From NCBI RefSeq assembly GCF_001598555.1, contig NZ_BCZE01000050.1, positions 1 through 64,000 of the forward strand: a DNA stretch of 64,000 bases, read 5' to 3'. Under the pieces are notes generated by a model. It was not told where the DNA came from and searched no databases. It saw only the letters and a list, made by a program, of their open reading frames with translations. Within the stretch, counting starts at the first letter, position 1; each line of letters begins with the position of its first letter. The position numbers were made by a program, and so were the translations under genes. Origin of the DNA: Novosphingobium rosa NBRC 15208 (GTDB taxonomy: Bacteria > Pseudomonadota > Alphaproteobacteria > Sphingomonadales > Sphingomonadaceae). This document shows positions 36,474 through 44,902 of the stretch, piece after piece.

Positions 36474-37628
36474 ATGATCGAAGGCCCCCGACTCAACAGG
36501 CGTTCCCTGCTCGCCCGTTCCGCTGCCGCCGTGGCGCTCAGCGCGATCCATCCCGCCCTGCTGCACGCCGCCACCGCCAGCACCGAGAAGCGCTTCATCT
36601 TCATCATCCAGCGCGGGGCGGCGGACGGGCTGCACACCGCGCCGCCATTGGGCGATCCGGGCTTCAGCGCGCTGCGCGGCGGTTTTCAGGATGCGCTGAA
36701 GAACGCCCACAAGCTCAACGACACCTTCTCGCTGCACCCCGCGCTGGGCAAGCTTGCGGGGATGTATGAGCGCAAGCAGGCCATCGTGGTCCATGCGGTG
36801 GCCTCGGCCTATCGCGACCGCTCGCATTTCGACGGGCAGAACATCCTCGAATCGGGCGGCACCCAGCCCTATGCGGAAAAGGGCGGCTGGCTGAACCGGC
36901 TGCTGCCGCTGCTGCCCGACGGCAAGGCGCTGGCGCTCTCGCCCGATGTGCCGATGGCACTGCGCGGGGCCGCGCCGGTGTCGTCCTATGCCCCCTCGGG
37001 CCTGCCGCAGGCGCAGGAGGATATGATCGGGCGGGTCAGCCGCCTCTATGCGCAAGACCCGCAACTGCACGGCCTGTGGCAAAGCGTGATGGAAACCCGC
37101 GACAGTCTGGGCGCGCTGCCGGTGCGGCGTGGCATGTCGCCCGCCGATCTGGGGCGCATGGCCGCGAAACTGATGCAGGGCCCGCAAGGCGCGCGCGTGC
37201 TGATGATCGAGACTGGCGGGTGGGACACGCATAACAACCAGATCGCCCAGCAGAACAAGGCGCTGAGCGATCTCGACGCGCTGATCGATGGCGCGGCTCA
37301 GGCGCTGGGCCCGGCGTGGAGCGAGACTCTGATTCTGGTCGCCACCGAATTCGGGCGCACCGCCGCGATCAATGGGACGGGCGGCACGGATCATGGTACG
37401 GGCAGCGCCGCATTGCTGGCGGGCGGCAGTCTGAACGGCGGGCGGGTGATCGCCGACTGGCCCGGCCTGTCGCAGGGCGCGCTGTTCGAGGCGCGCGATC
37501 TCAAACCCACGCTGGCCACCGAGGCGCTGGTTTGCGGGGCGGTGGCGGGCCATTTCGGGCTCGATCCGGCACTGGTGGCGCGGCGCCTTTATCCGTCTCA
37601 ACCTTTGCTTCGCAGCATCGCGGTGTAA
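36474..37628 (+). CDS. DUF1501 domain-containing protein, Tat-exported
   Basis: 384 residues with a twin-arginine leader (LNRRSLLARSAAAVAL, cleavage probably near HAATA). The domain resembles sulfatase/alkaline-phosphatase-fold proteins (FIFIIQRGAADGLHT, HFDGQNILESG, MIETGGWDTHNNQ, TEFGRTAAINGTGGTDHGTG). The Asp/His positions suggest a metal site, but the activity is not known. It is translationally coupled to the DUF1800 gene. Likely periplasmic. Confidence 0.9.
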   Translation: MIEGPRLNRRSLLARSAAAVALSAIHPALLHAATASTEKRFIFIIQRGAADGLHTAPPLGDPGFSALRGGFQDALKNAHKLNDTFSLHPALGKLAGMYERKQAIVVHAVASAYRDRSHFDGQNILESGGTQPYAEKGGWLNRLLPLLPDGKALALSPDVPMALRGAAPVSSYAPSGLPQAQEDMIGRVSRLYAQDPQLHGLWQSVMETRDSLGALPVRRGMSPADLGRMAAKLMQGPQGARVLMIETGGWDTHNNQIAQQNKALSDLDALIDGAAQALGPAWSETLILVATEFGRTAAINGTGGTDHGTGSAALLAGGSLNGGRVIADWPGLSQGALFEARDLKPTLATEALVCGAVAGHFGLDPALVARRLYPSQPLLRSIAV

Positions 37629-37765
37629 GCGGCAGGAAAGCGCGGCTCACAATGGTTAACAGCACCCCGGTTTTCTGTGTCGCCCACCCTGTGAAAACTA
37701 CCCAGAACGCGGTCAAGAAGGCACAAAGATCAGCCTGTCATAATCCGGCAAAACGGAGAAGACGG

Positions 37766-38218
37766 TTGCACCATAATCTGGAAAATTCGCCGAACTGGGG
37801 TCGCTGGAGCCGCGAGCTGGAACTGCTGGTGGACTGGTTGCTGGACAATGACGCCATGAGCGACGGCGATGCCCTTCGCCGTCTGGCCGAGTTGATCCGC
37901 CATGCCCCGCATCCCGATCTGGCCGAGGGCGTCCTCGCTCTTGAGCCCACGGTGATCGAGCATCTGCTGGCCGCCGGGGCCGCCGAAACGCTGGCGCTGC
38001 GCTTCATCAGCGCGGACAGCGGCTTCTTCGTCTCACGCGGGGCGGCAGGGGAATATCTCGTTTCGGTGGTGCTGGCCGATCGCGGCGAGACCACGGCGGC
38101 GGGCACCTCTCTGGCCCGCGCGGTGGTTTGTGCTCTGGCCATGGCGCTCTCGCGCCCGGCCCAGCCCGCCGCCACCCCGTTGATGGCGCAGGCCACCGCC
38201 GGGGCGACTCTGCACTAA
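37766..38218 (+). CDS. Hypothetical protein, paralogue of the product at 28006-28551
   Basis: 150 residues if translation begins at the TTG at 37766, seven bases after GGAG. An ATG at 37652 would add 38 residues, but these have no match in the paralogue. Family not recognised. The C-terminal two-thirds matches the protein encoded at 28006-28551 (LLAAGAAETLALR, SGFFVSRGAAG, an Ala/Leu-rich late helix). It lies after the DUF1501 gene and before a rightward terminator. Confidence 0.7.
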   Translation: MHHNLENSPNWGRWSRELELLVDWLLDNDAMSDGDALRRLAELIRHAPHPDLAEGVLALEPTVIEHLLAAGAAETLALRFISADSGFFVSRGAAGEYLVSVVLADRGETTAAGTSLARAVVCALAMALSRPAQPAATPLMAQATAGATLH

Positions 38219-38246
38219 TCGGGTTTCATCAGGCAGCGAGTGGAAG

Positions 38247-38275
38247 CAGGCGCCCTTTGCGGGGCGCCTGTTTTC
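38247..38275 (+). terminator. Intrinsic terminator
   Basis: CAGGCGCCC (38247-38255) pairs perfectly with GGGCGCCTG (38262-38270), loop TTTGCG, followed by TTTTC. It reads rightward and ends the transcript of the hypothetical gene at 37766-38218. The leftward hydrolase gene ends four bases from it. Confidence 0.75.
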
Positions 38276-39260
38276 AGTTCGGCTCGACCAGATTCCACGC
38301 CGAGCCCGGTTCGGCGGCCGGGAAGCGCTCGGCAGGAATGCTGCGCGCGTTCAGGGCGCGGGCGAGGTCTTCGCGGGGGGTATCGCGGCCCTCGTCGCTG
38401 AGCGGGAAGACGCCCCAATGGATGCCCAGCGCCCGGCGCGCGCCCAGATCCTGCATGATCTGCACCGCCTCATCCGGGTCGGTATGCTGCGGCCCCATAA
38501 ACCAGCGCGGGCGATAGGCGCCGATCGGCAGCAGCGCCAGATCGGGCGCGCCAAACCGCGCGCGCAGATCGCGGAAGATGCCGCCATTGCCATAGGCGGT
38601 GTCGCCCGCGAAATAGAGCAGCCCGTCACGCAGCCTGAGCATAAAGCCGCACCACAAGGCATGGCGACGATCCCGCAGCCCCCGCGCCGACCAGTGCTGC
38701 GCGGGCACGATCACCGCCTGCATATCCTTGCCCAGCCAGTGCTGGCTCCACCAGTCGCCCGCCTCGGTGCGGGCGCGGGGGATGGATTTGCGCACAATGG
38801 TGTCATTGCCCAAGGGCGTGACGATGCGCGGATCGTCACGCGCCACCAGCTTCTTGAGCGTCACCACATCGAGGTGGTCATAATGATTGTGGCTGAGCAG
38901 CACGATGTCGATCTTGGGCAGATCCTCGAAACGCACCCCCGGCGGGCAGACGCGGCGCGGCCCGGCGAAGCTGAACGGGCTGGCGCGCTGCGAAAACAGC
39001 GGATCGGTCAGCATGTTCACCCCGCCGCTCTGGATCAGCAGCGTGGCATGGCCGACGATGGTGATGCGGGTCTCCTGCTCACGCGGATTGGGCACAGCGG
39101 GGGTGATCGCCACGCTTTGCGGCCAGCGTTCGCGCTGGGAGGTCCAGCTCCAGCGCAGCACCTCGCCGAGGCTTTTGTCGGGCGTGGGGATCGGGCTGGT
39201 GAAGCACTCGCCGTCGAAATGATCGGTGACGGGGCCGGAATAATAGCGGTTGCGGGTCAA
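38274..39260 (-). CDS. MBL-fold metal-dependent hydrolase (UlaG/NAPE-PLD-like)
   Basis: 328 residues. The metallo-beta-lactamase HxHxDH motif is SHNHYDHLD near residue 123; later ligands are in AQHWSARG, FAGDTAYG and the final GIHWGVF. The layout (ITIVGHATLLIQSGGVNMLTD) is typical of UlaG/NAPE-PLD-like hydrolases, which act on lactones or phosphodiesters; the substrate here is unknown. The start appears to be TTG at 39260, because the first in-frame ATG is about 80 codons later, inside the domain. No signal peptide. Confidence 0.85.
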   Translation of the reverse strand: MTRNRYYSGPVTDHFDGECFTSPIPTPDKSLGEVLRWSWTSQRERWPQSVAITPAVPNPREQETRITIVGHATLLIQSGGVNMLTDPLFSQRASPFSFAGPRRVCPPGVRFEDLPKIDIVLLSHNHYDHLDVVTLKKLVARDDPRIVTPLGNDTIVRKSIPRARTEAGDWWSQHWLGKDMQAVIVPAQHWSARGLRDRRHALWCGFMLRLRDGLLYFAGDTAYGNGGIFRDLRARFGAPDLALLPIGAYRPRWFMGPQHTDPDEAVQIMQDLGARRALGIHWGVFPLSDEGRDTPREDLARALNARSIPAERFPAAEPGSAWNLVEPN

Positions 39261-39329
39261 GGAGATACCTGAAAGGCGAAAGGGGGGGCTTCCTCTATGG
39301 GAATGCCTCAGGGTTCTGCCAAGGGGTGG

Positions 39330-40616
39330 TCACGCCATCTCCGCCACCAGCCGGTCGAGCGACACCGTGGCGAAGCGCGTATAATCATCGGCCACCGCAT
39401 AGGGCAGCAGCAGGTTGCGCCCCCGCACCAGCGCCCCGCAGCTGTAGACCACATTGGGCACATAGCCGTCGCGCTCGCTGTCGCCCGGCTCGATCAGCGG
39501 CTCGGCCAGCCGCCCGATCAGTTTCGAGGGATCGTCACGGTCGAGCAGCATCGCGCCCATGCAATAGTTGCGCATCACCCCCACGCCGTGCGTGAGCAGC
39601 AGCCAGCCCTCCTCAATCTCCAGCGGAGAACCGCAATTGCCCAGCTGGATGCTTTCCCAGGGATAGGTGGGCGTGGCCAGCTTCGTGCCGCCATCCCAGG
39701 TGAACAGGTCTTCGGAGGAAGCCAGCCAGAGGTTCTCATTGTCCTGCCGCCCGATGGCCAGATAGCGCTCGCCAAACTTGCGGGGGAACAGCGCCATGCC
39801 CTTGGCGTTGGCCAGATCACCCGCCACAGGATGCATCTTGAAGGAGCGGAAATCGTCGGTCTGGATCAGCTCCTGACAGGCGCGCTCCGGCCCGACGGCG
39901 GTGTAGGTGCCGACATAGGTGGTGCGATCGGGGAAGGTGAAGCGGGTGAGGCGCAGATCCTCGATCCCCCGGCTCTGGCTGGCCAGCACCGGGAACAGCA
40001 CGGCCTCGGACGGGTCGCAGGCGCCGGTGCAGTCGATCTGGATGGTCTGCGCATCCTTCCAGCCCCGCACCTCGCCCAGCACAGGGGGCACGCCGGTCGG
40101 CCCCGGCGCATCGACGCTCACCGATCCATCCTTGTGCCATGTGCCGGTGCGGAAGGTGACCGAGGAGAGATGCCCCTCCCCGATCCCGCGCAGCGAGAGG
40201 ATAAAGCGCGTCTCGCCATCCTCATCCTCGGGGTGATCGGGGTGGCGCACGATGCTGGGGTTGAACAGGGCGGCGGCCTCGAAGGCATATTCCGCGCTGA
40301 AATAGGCGCCCAGCAGCAGGCGCCGCGATTCCGGCAGGCCCGCAACGCAGCCAAGCATCTCGTCCAGTTCGTCGGCCCGGCGCAGCAGCGCGGCGCGCGT
40401 GCCGCTGTGCCGCGCCTCCAGCGAGCGCCATGTCCGGTCGAGCTGGCGCACCAGCGCGTCATCGTCGAAGGCCATGATGCGCTCGACCGTGGCCTTGATC
40501 CGCGCCCTGCCCGCCTCATCCGATCCCCCGGGCCAGAAAGGGCGGATCACCGTGCGGGTGGGGTCGGGATGCAGCTCCAGCTTTTGCAGCGAGACCAGCG
40601 GCAGGGGGCCGGTCAT
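39330..40616 (-). CDS. Glycoside hydrolase family 130 protein (glycoside phosphorylase)
   Basis: 428 residues. GH130 features include FNPSIVRHPDHP, GIGEGHLSSVTFRTG, the GIEDLRLTRF stretch corresponding to the catalytic Asp motif, YVGTYTAVG, NYCMGAMLLDRDDPSKLIGR and YVPNVVYSCGAL. Family members are phosphorylases or hydrolases of beta-mannosides (for example beta-1,4- or beta-1,2-mannosyl substrates). An N-terminal helical region of about 110 residues (ARIKATVERIMAFDDDALVR) precedes the five-blade propeller. The exact substrate is uncertain. Cytoplasmic; it ends 69 bases before the hydrolase gene downstream. Confidence 0.85.
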   Translation of the reverse strand: MTGPLPLVSLQKLELHPDPTRTVIRPFWPGGSDEAGRARIKATVERIMAFDDDALVRQLDRTWRSLEARHSGTRAALLRRADELDEMLGCVAGLPESRRLLLGAYFSAEYAFEAAALFNPSIVRHPDHPEDEDGETRFILSLRGIGEGHLSSVTFRTGTWHKDGSVSVDAPGPTGVPPVLGEVRGWKDAQTIQIDCTGACDPSEAVLFPVLASQSRGIEDLRLTRFTFPDRTTYVGTYTAVGPERACQELIQTDDFRSFKMHPVAGDLANAKGMALFPRKFGERYLAIGRQDNENLWLASSEDLFTWDGGTKLATPTYPWESIQLGNCGSPLEIEEGWLLLTHGVGVMRNYCMGAMLLDRDDPSKLIGRLAEPLIEPGDSERDGYVPNVVYSCGALVRGRNLLLPYAVADDYTRFATVSLDRLVAEMA

Positions 40617-40881
40617 GGGTGGGGCTCCCGACTCAAAGCGGAGACTCGATTCGCGCCTGTGCAGTTCATGGCTTGCGCCCTCCTTGCCCCCTCTTCGCCA
40701 TCACCCCACCTGTGCAAGACGCTTCGCGAAGGGGATGAGTTCCCTGAAGAACTGCCCCTGGACTGAGAAAACCTCGCGAAAACAGGCACGCCGCCCGCCC
40801 CTTGCCCCAAAGGGCACACCACACGCGAAAATGCGGATCAGCGTAGCTGCGTAACAGCACACTGTTAAGGCGATCACGGCT

Positions 40882-42408
40882 ATGCAAACGATCATGGTCG
40901 ACCGCACAAGCCTTGGTTACAGCCCTGCTCCCCTGCCGCCCACCGAGGCGGAGCGGATGGCGATTCTGGAGCATCTGGGCCTGCTCGACACCCCGCCCGA
41001 GCGCGAATTCGACACCATCGTGCGCATGGCCAGCCATCTGCTGGGCTGCAAGATCGCGCTGGTCTCGCTGGTCGACAAGGACCGCCAGTGGTTCAAGGCC
41101 AAGACCGGGCTGGACGTGAGCCAGACCCCGCGCGAGGTGGCCTTCTGCGCCCATGCCGTGGCCGCCAATGACGCGCTGGTGGTGCCCGATGCCACGGCGG
41201 ACGAACGCTTCGCACGCAACCCGCTGGTCACCGGCGCTCCGGGCGTGCGTTTCTATGCCGGCGTGCCCCTGCGCGCCGGCCAGAACGAGGGCGAGGCGCA
41301 GCCCATGGGCACGCTCTGCGTCATCGACGACAAGCCCCGCAGCTTCGGCGCGCAAGAGCTGGAATTGCTGAACGAACTGGCCGAACTGGCCGAAGCCCTG
41401 ATGGAAGCCCGCGCCACCACCGCCGACGCGCTGCGCCTCGCCGACGAACGCGGCCATGCCCTGCGCAAGCTGGATCAGTCCAATCGCAAGCTGCGTCAGG
41501 CCGAGCGCATGGCCAATGTCGGCTCATGGCGGCTGACTCTGGACGACAATCGCGCCGAATGGTCGGAACAGACCTATGCCATCCATGGCGTCCCCGTGGG
41601 CGACGGCACGCCGCTGGCCGAGGCGATGGAGTTTTTTCCGCTGGCCTCCCGCACGATCATCGAGGCGGCGATGCACCGCTCCATCAGCACCGGGGCGCCC
41701 TTCGATTTCGAGAGCGATTTCATCAACGCGCAGGGCCAGTTGCGCCGCGTGCGGAGCATGGCCGAACTGGAGCTGGCGGACGGCAAGCCCGTCGCCCTGA
41801 TCGGCGTGTTTCAGGACGTCACCGAGCGCTACCAGATGGAGCAGGCCCTGCGCCGCACCGCCAACACCGATGCGCTGACCGGCCTGGCCAGCCGCGGCCA
41901 TTTCAACCATCACCTCGACGAAAAGCTGTTGCGCGCCAGCCAGGATGAGAGGGCGGGCGATCAGGATCCCATGGCGCTGCTGCTGATCGACCTCGACAAT
42001 TTCAAGGCCGTGAACGACCGCTGCGGCCACCCCGCTGGCGACGATCTGTTGCGTTTGATGGCCTCACGCCTGCAGGCCTCCTACCTTGAGGGCAGCTTCG
42101 CGGCGCGGCTGGGAGGCGATGAATTCGTGCTGATGGTCAGCGACCGCACCCTGCTGGCGGATTTGCCCGGGCTGATGCAGCGCCTGCTTCAGGATCTGCG
42201 CCATACGGTGAGCAATGCGGTGGAAAGCGTCCACGTCTCGGCCACCATCGGCGCCTGCTGGCTGGAAACCGGCGACGAAAACCGCAGCGACCTGCTCCAC
42301 CGCGCCGACACCGCCTTGTATGAGGCCAAGCGGGTGCAGCGCGGGACGGCCAAGATCGATGGTCTGGCACGGTTGATCATGCCCAAGGCGATCCGGCTTT
42401 CGGCTTAA
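40882..42408 (+). CDS. Diguanylate cyclase with GAF and PAS domains
   Basis: 508 residues. A GAF domain (about 30-180; FDTIVRMASHLLGCKIALVS, VSQTPREVAFCAHAV) is followed by a short coiled coil, a PAS/PAC domain (about 210-320; ending VALIGVFQDVTERYQMEQAL) and a GGDEF domain (TNTDALTGLASRGHFN, LIDLDNFKAVNDRCGHPAGD, RLGGDEFVLM). The GGDEF active site is intact. No RxxD inhibitory site is seen upstream of GGDEF, so product inhibition may be absent. It makes cyclic di-GMP from GTP and could affect the motility genes to the left. No membrane segment. Confidence 0.9.
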   Translation: MQTIMVDRTSLGYSPAPLPPTEAERMAILEHLGLLDTPPEREFDTIVRMASHLLGCKIALVSLVDKDRQWFKAKTGLDVSQTPREVAFCAHAVAANDALVVPDATADERFARNPLVTGAPGVRFYAGVPLRAGQNEGEAQPMGTLCVIDDKPRSFGAQELELLNELAELAEALMEARATTADALRLADERGHALRKLDQSNRKLRQAERMANVGSWRLTLDDNRAEWSEQTYAIHGVPVGDGTPLAEAMEFFPLASRTIIEAAMHRSISTGAPFDFESDFINAQGQLRRVRSMAELELADGKPVALIGVFQDVTERYQMEQALRRTANTDALTGLASRGHFNHHLDEKLLRASQDERAGDQDPMALLLIDLDNFKAVNDRCGHPAGDDLLRLMASRLQASYLEGSFAARLGGDEFVLMVSDRTLLADLPGLMQRLLQDLRHTVSNAVESVHVSATIGACWLETGDENRSDLLHRADTALYEAKRVQRGTAKIDGLARLIMPKAIRLSA

Positions 42409-42468
42409 GGCAGACGATGCGAGGGGGAGTCTTTGTTGGCCGCATCCCTGCTCAATCCCCTTGGGACA

Positions 42469-43041
42469 TCAAGCAAACAACCCCGTTCCCACCGGCCCCG
42501 GCTGCAGGACCGGCAGATCGTCAGGCACCAAAGGCGCGGACACAGGCTGCTCTTCCAGCAAGCGGTCCAGCAGCAACCGCAACCATCGCGCATCGGCCCC
42601 GGCGCGGTGGCGCTCGGGGCACAGCAGGTCGGCATGGGTTTGTGCCGCCATGATCTGGCCATGGGTCGCGCCCATTTCGTCGAAGAGCGTATCCACATGC
42701 CTGATACGGACCGCCGCGCCCTGCCCTGCCGAGGCTTCGCTCAGCGTGGCCCACCAACCGGCATCGATGCGGCTGTCGGCAATCACCCGCGCAGCGCCGA
42801 TCGCCCGCAGGGCCTGCGCCATCACCAGATCGGGGGCGAGGCCTTCCCGCTCCAGCTGCTCACGCGTGATGCCGTGGACGGCGAAGGCTTCCTCGGTCCA
42901 GTCCCAGCCCTGCCAGCTGTCATGCGGGCGGATCAGCCAGGAGAGCGTGCCTTGCGGGCCGGAAATCCCCAGCTCGATCGGGAAAGACCGCCCATGGCGG
43001 GGCAAGCAACTGGCTTCGAAATCGATCGTGACAAAATCCAT
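42469..43041 (-). CDS. 3'-5' exonuclease, DEDDh family
   Basis: 190 residues. The exonuclease I motif is TIDFEASCL, a middle Asp is in IADSRIDAGWW, and the HxAxxDA motif is HRAGADARWL, giving the DEDDh set. It resembles the RNase T/DnaQ superfamily; substrate and pathway cannot be told from sequence. It is convergent with the cyclase gene and ends 60 bp from it. Confidence 0.85.
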   Translation of the reverse strand: MDFVTIDFEASCLPRHGRSFPIELGISGPQGTLSWLIRPHDSWQGWDWTEEAFAVHGITREQLEREGLAPDLVMAQALRAIGAARVIADSRIDAGWWATLSEASAGQGAAVRIRHVDTLFDEMGATHGQIMAAQTHADLLCPERHRAGADARWLRLLLDRLLEEQPVSAPLVPDDLPVLQPGPVGTGLFA

Positions 43042-43299
43042 CGCGCAAGACTCCGCTGACCGGGCTGGCCTGCATTCGGGTCATCACAAGCTGTCATGCC
43101 TTCTTACGCTTGGCGGGGCCGCCATGCGCGATAGAATTTCTTCCAATACCTAGTTATTTGGTAGAGATAGAAATGTGACGGTCCTGACGATCCAAGGCCT
43201 AAACCATCGGGCCGGCGATTTGCTCCCGACAAAGGCTCCGCGATGGACGCGATCCGGCGCAAATTCCGCAGGATCGGCGCTGAACGGCTGGTCGCAATG

Positions 43300-43752
43300 T
43301 CAGCCCGGCAGGCTGCCCGTCTGGCGCAGCGCCTCGCCCAGCGCCAGCGCCGCCGAGGTGGCCAGATTCATCGAACGCACCTCGGGCCGCATCGGGATGC
43401 GCACTCTGGCCTGACAGGCATCGGAGACCGCCGCGGGCACGCCTGCGCTTTCCTTGCCGAAGATCAGCACATCGTCGGGCCGGTAGCTGAAGCCATAGGC
43501 GGACTGGTCGGTCTTGGTGGTGAACAGCACCAGCCGGGCAGCGCCGATTGTTTCCTGGAAAGCCGCGAAACCGGCGTGGCGGGTGACGGAGACATGGTCG
43601 ATATAATCCATCGCCGCTCGGCGCACGCGCCGGTCATCCCAGAGGAAGCCCATGGGCTCGATCAGATCGACCGCCGCGCCGAAACAGGCGCAAAGCCGCA
43701 GCACAGCGCCGACATTGCCAGCGATTTCCGGTTCGAAAAGAGCAATACGCAT
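43300..43752 (-). CDS. trmL: tRNA (cytidine(34)-2'-O)-methyltransferase TrmL
   Basis: 150 residues, a minimal SPOUT methyltransferase. It starts MRIALFEPEIAGNVGAVLRL (the PEIPGNVG-type motif), has GFLWDDRR, and ends with the SAM-binding trefoil knot (LIFGKESAGVP, RIPMRPEVRSMNLATSAALA). TrmL methylates the wobble C or U in tRNA-Leu. Its single-domain size and motif 3 match the family well. Confidence 0.93.
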   Translation of the reverse strand: MRIALFEPEIAGNVGAVLRLCACFGAAVDLIEPMGFLWDDRRVRRAAMDYIDHVSVTRHAGFAAFQETIGAARLVLFTTKTDQSAYGFSYRPDDVLIFGKESAGVPAAVSDACQARVRIPMRPEVRSMNLATSAALALGEALRQTGSLPG

Positions 43753-43855
43753 GGCAGGCTCCTAGGCGTTGGTCGCCCCGCGATGCAAGCCGAAGCATCG
43801 CGCGAACAAGTGGGCACCGGTTTTTCGCTAAAACGATGCGACAACAAAAGCCCGA

Positions 43856-44761
43856 TCAGCGCAGCCGCTCGGCCAGAAAATCCACGAAGGCGCGGATGCG
43901 CGTGGGCGTGCCCGCCCCACCGACGAAGACCGCATGGATCGCCTCGACATCGCCCGGGTTGAACTCTTCCAGAATGGGCACAAGCTGGCCGGAAGCCATC
44001 TCCTCCTCCACGCTGAAGCGGCCCACCCGCGCCACGCCCACGCCCGCCGCCGCCAGTTGGCCCAGCGTCTCGCCATTGTTGGCCTCGATGTTGCCTTTGA
44101 CCGAGAGCGCGTAATCGCGCCCGTCCCGCCGGAAGGGCCAGACCGGCTCAACGCGGCGGAAGTTGAAATTCAGGCAATTGAAGCGGTGCAGATCCTCGGG
44201 CGCCTGCGGCGTGCCATGGCGCTCCAGAAAAGAGGGCGCGGCCACGATCACCCGCCGCGTCTCGCCCAACCTGCGCGCCGTCAGCGTGCTGTCGGCCAGC
44301 GGCCCGAAGCGGATCGCCACATCGGCCTGCCCGCCCGCCACATCGACCAGCGTATCGGTCAGCGCAATGTCCACCAGAATATGCGGATAGAGCGCCGCGA
44401 AATCCCCCAGCAGCGGCACCACGCAAAGCCGCCCATGCGACAGCGCCGCGCTGACCCGCAACCGCCCGCGCGGCGCGCCCTGATCGGCGATCTGCTGCTC
44501 GGCATCGTCGAGATCGGCCAGAATGCGCCGCGCCATCTGAAGATAGGCCTGCCCCTCGGCGGTCAAGGTCAGGGCGCGGGTGGTGCGCAGCAGCAGGCGC
44601 ACACCGAGCCGCGCCTCGATGCGGTCGATGGCGCGGCTCACCGCCGAGGGGCTGAGGTCCAGCAAGCGCCCCGCGCCGGAAAAGCTGCCCTGCTCCACCA
44701 CGGCGGTGAACAGGGTCAGGGCGCGGGCCCGGTCTCCGCCGCCTGCCAGCGAGTTCTCCAT
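43856..44761 (-). CDS. LysR-family transcriptional regulator
   Basis: 301 residues. The winged helix-turn-helix spans about residues 15-70 (GSFSGAGRLLDLSPSAVSRA, IEARLGVRLLLRTTRALTLT), followed by the LysR effector domain of the CrgA/AaeR-like subgroup. It is divergent from the MFS gene at 44903 with 141 bp between, the usual layout for a LysR regulator controlling its neighbour. The effector is unknown. Confidence 0.92.
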   Translation of the reverse strand: MENSLAGGGDRARALTLFTAVVEQGSFSGAGRLLDLSPSAVSRAIDRIEARLGVRLLLRTTRALTLTAEGQAYLQMARRILADLDDAEQQIADQGAPRGRLRVSAALSHGRLCVVPLLGDFAALYPHILVDIALTDTLVDVAGGQADVAIRFGPLADSTLTARRLGETRRVIVAAPSFLERHGTPQAPEDLHRFNCLNFNFRRVEPVWPFRRDGRDYALSVKGNIEANNGETLGQLAAAGVGVARVGRFSVEEEMASGQLVPILEEFNPGDVEAIHAVFVGGAGTPTRIRAFVDFLAERLR

Positions 44762-44902
44762 CTTTGCTCCTGATGCAAAAATCCTTCGCGTCCAGCCCGG
44801 CTACCGCTTGGGGCCAACAAAGTCCATCTATGCGCTGCGATAGCAGGGCATGGGCCCTCCCCCCGTCCTACCCTCTCCCCCCTTTCGCGTGAGGACACAG
44901 CG

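Noticed and set aside
40882..40896. AAACGATC near the cyclase start as a third LacI-type operator
   Set aside because: It shares only AAACGAT and lacks the TTGCAA half-site; it also overlaps the start codons.
42415..42430. GATGCGAGGGGGAGT as another copy of the dispersed element
   Set aside because: Only the outer 12 bases match. The palindrome is not completed and neither half of the element follows, so it may be a vestige or chance.
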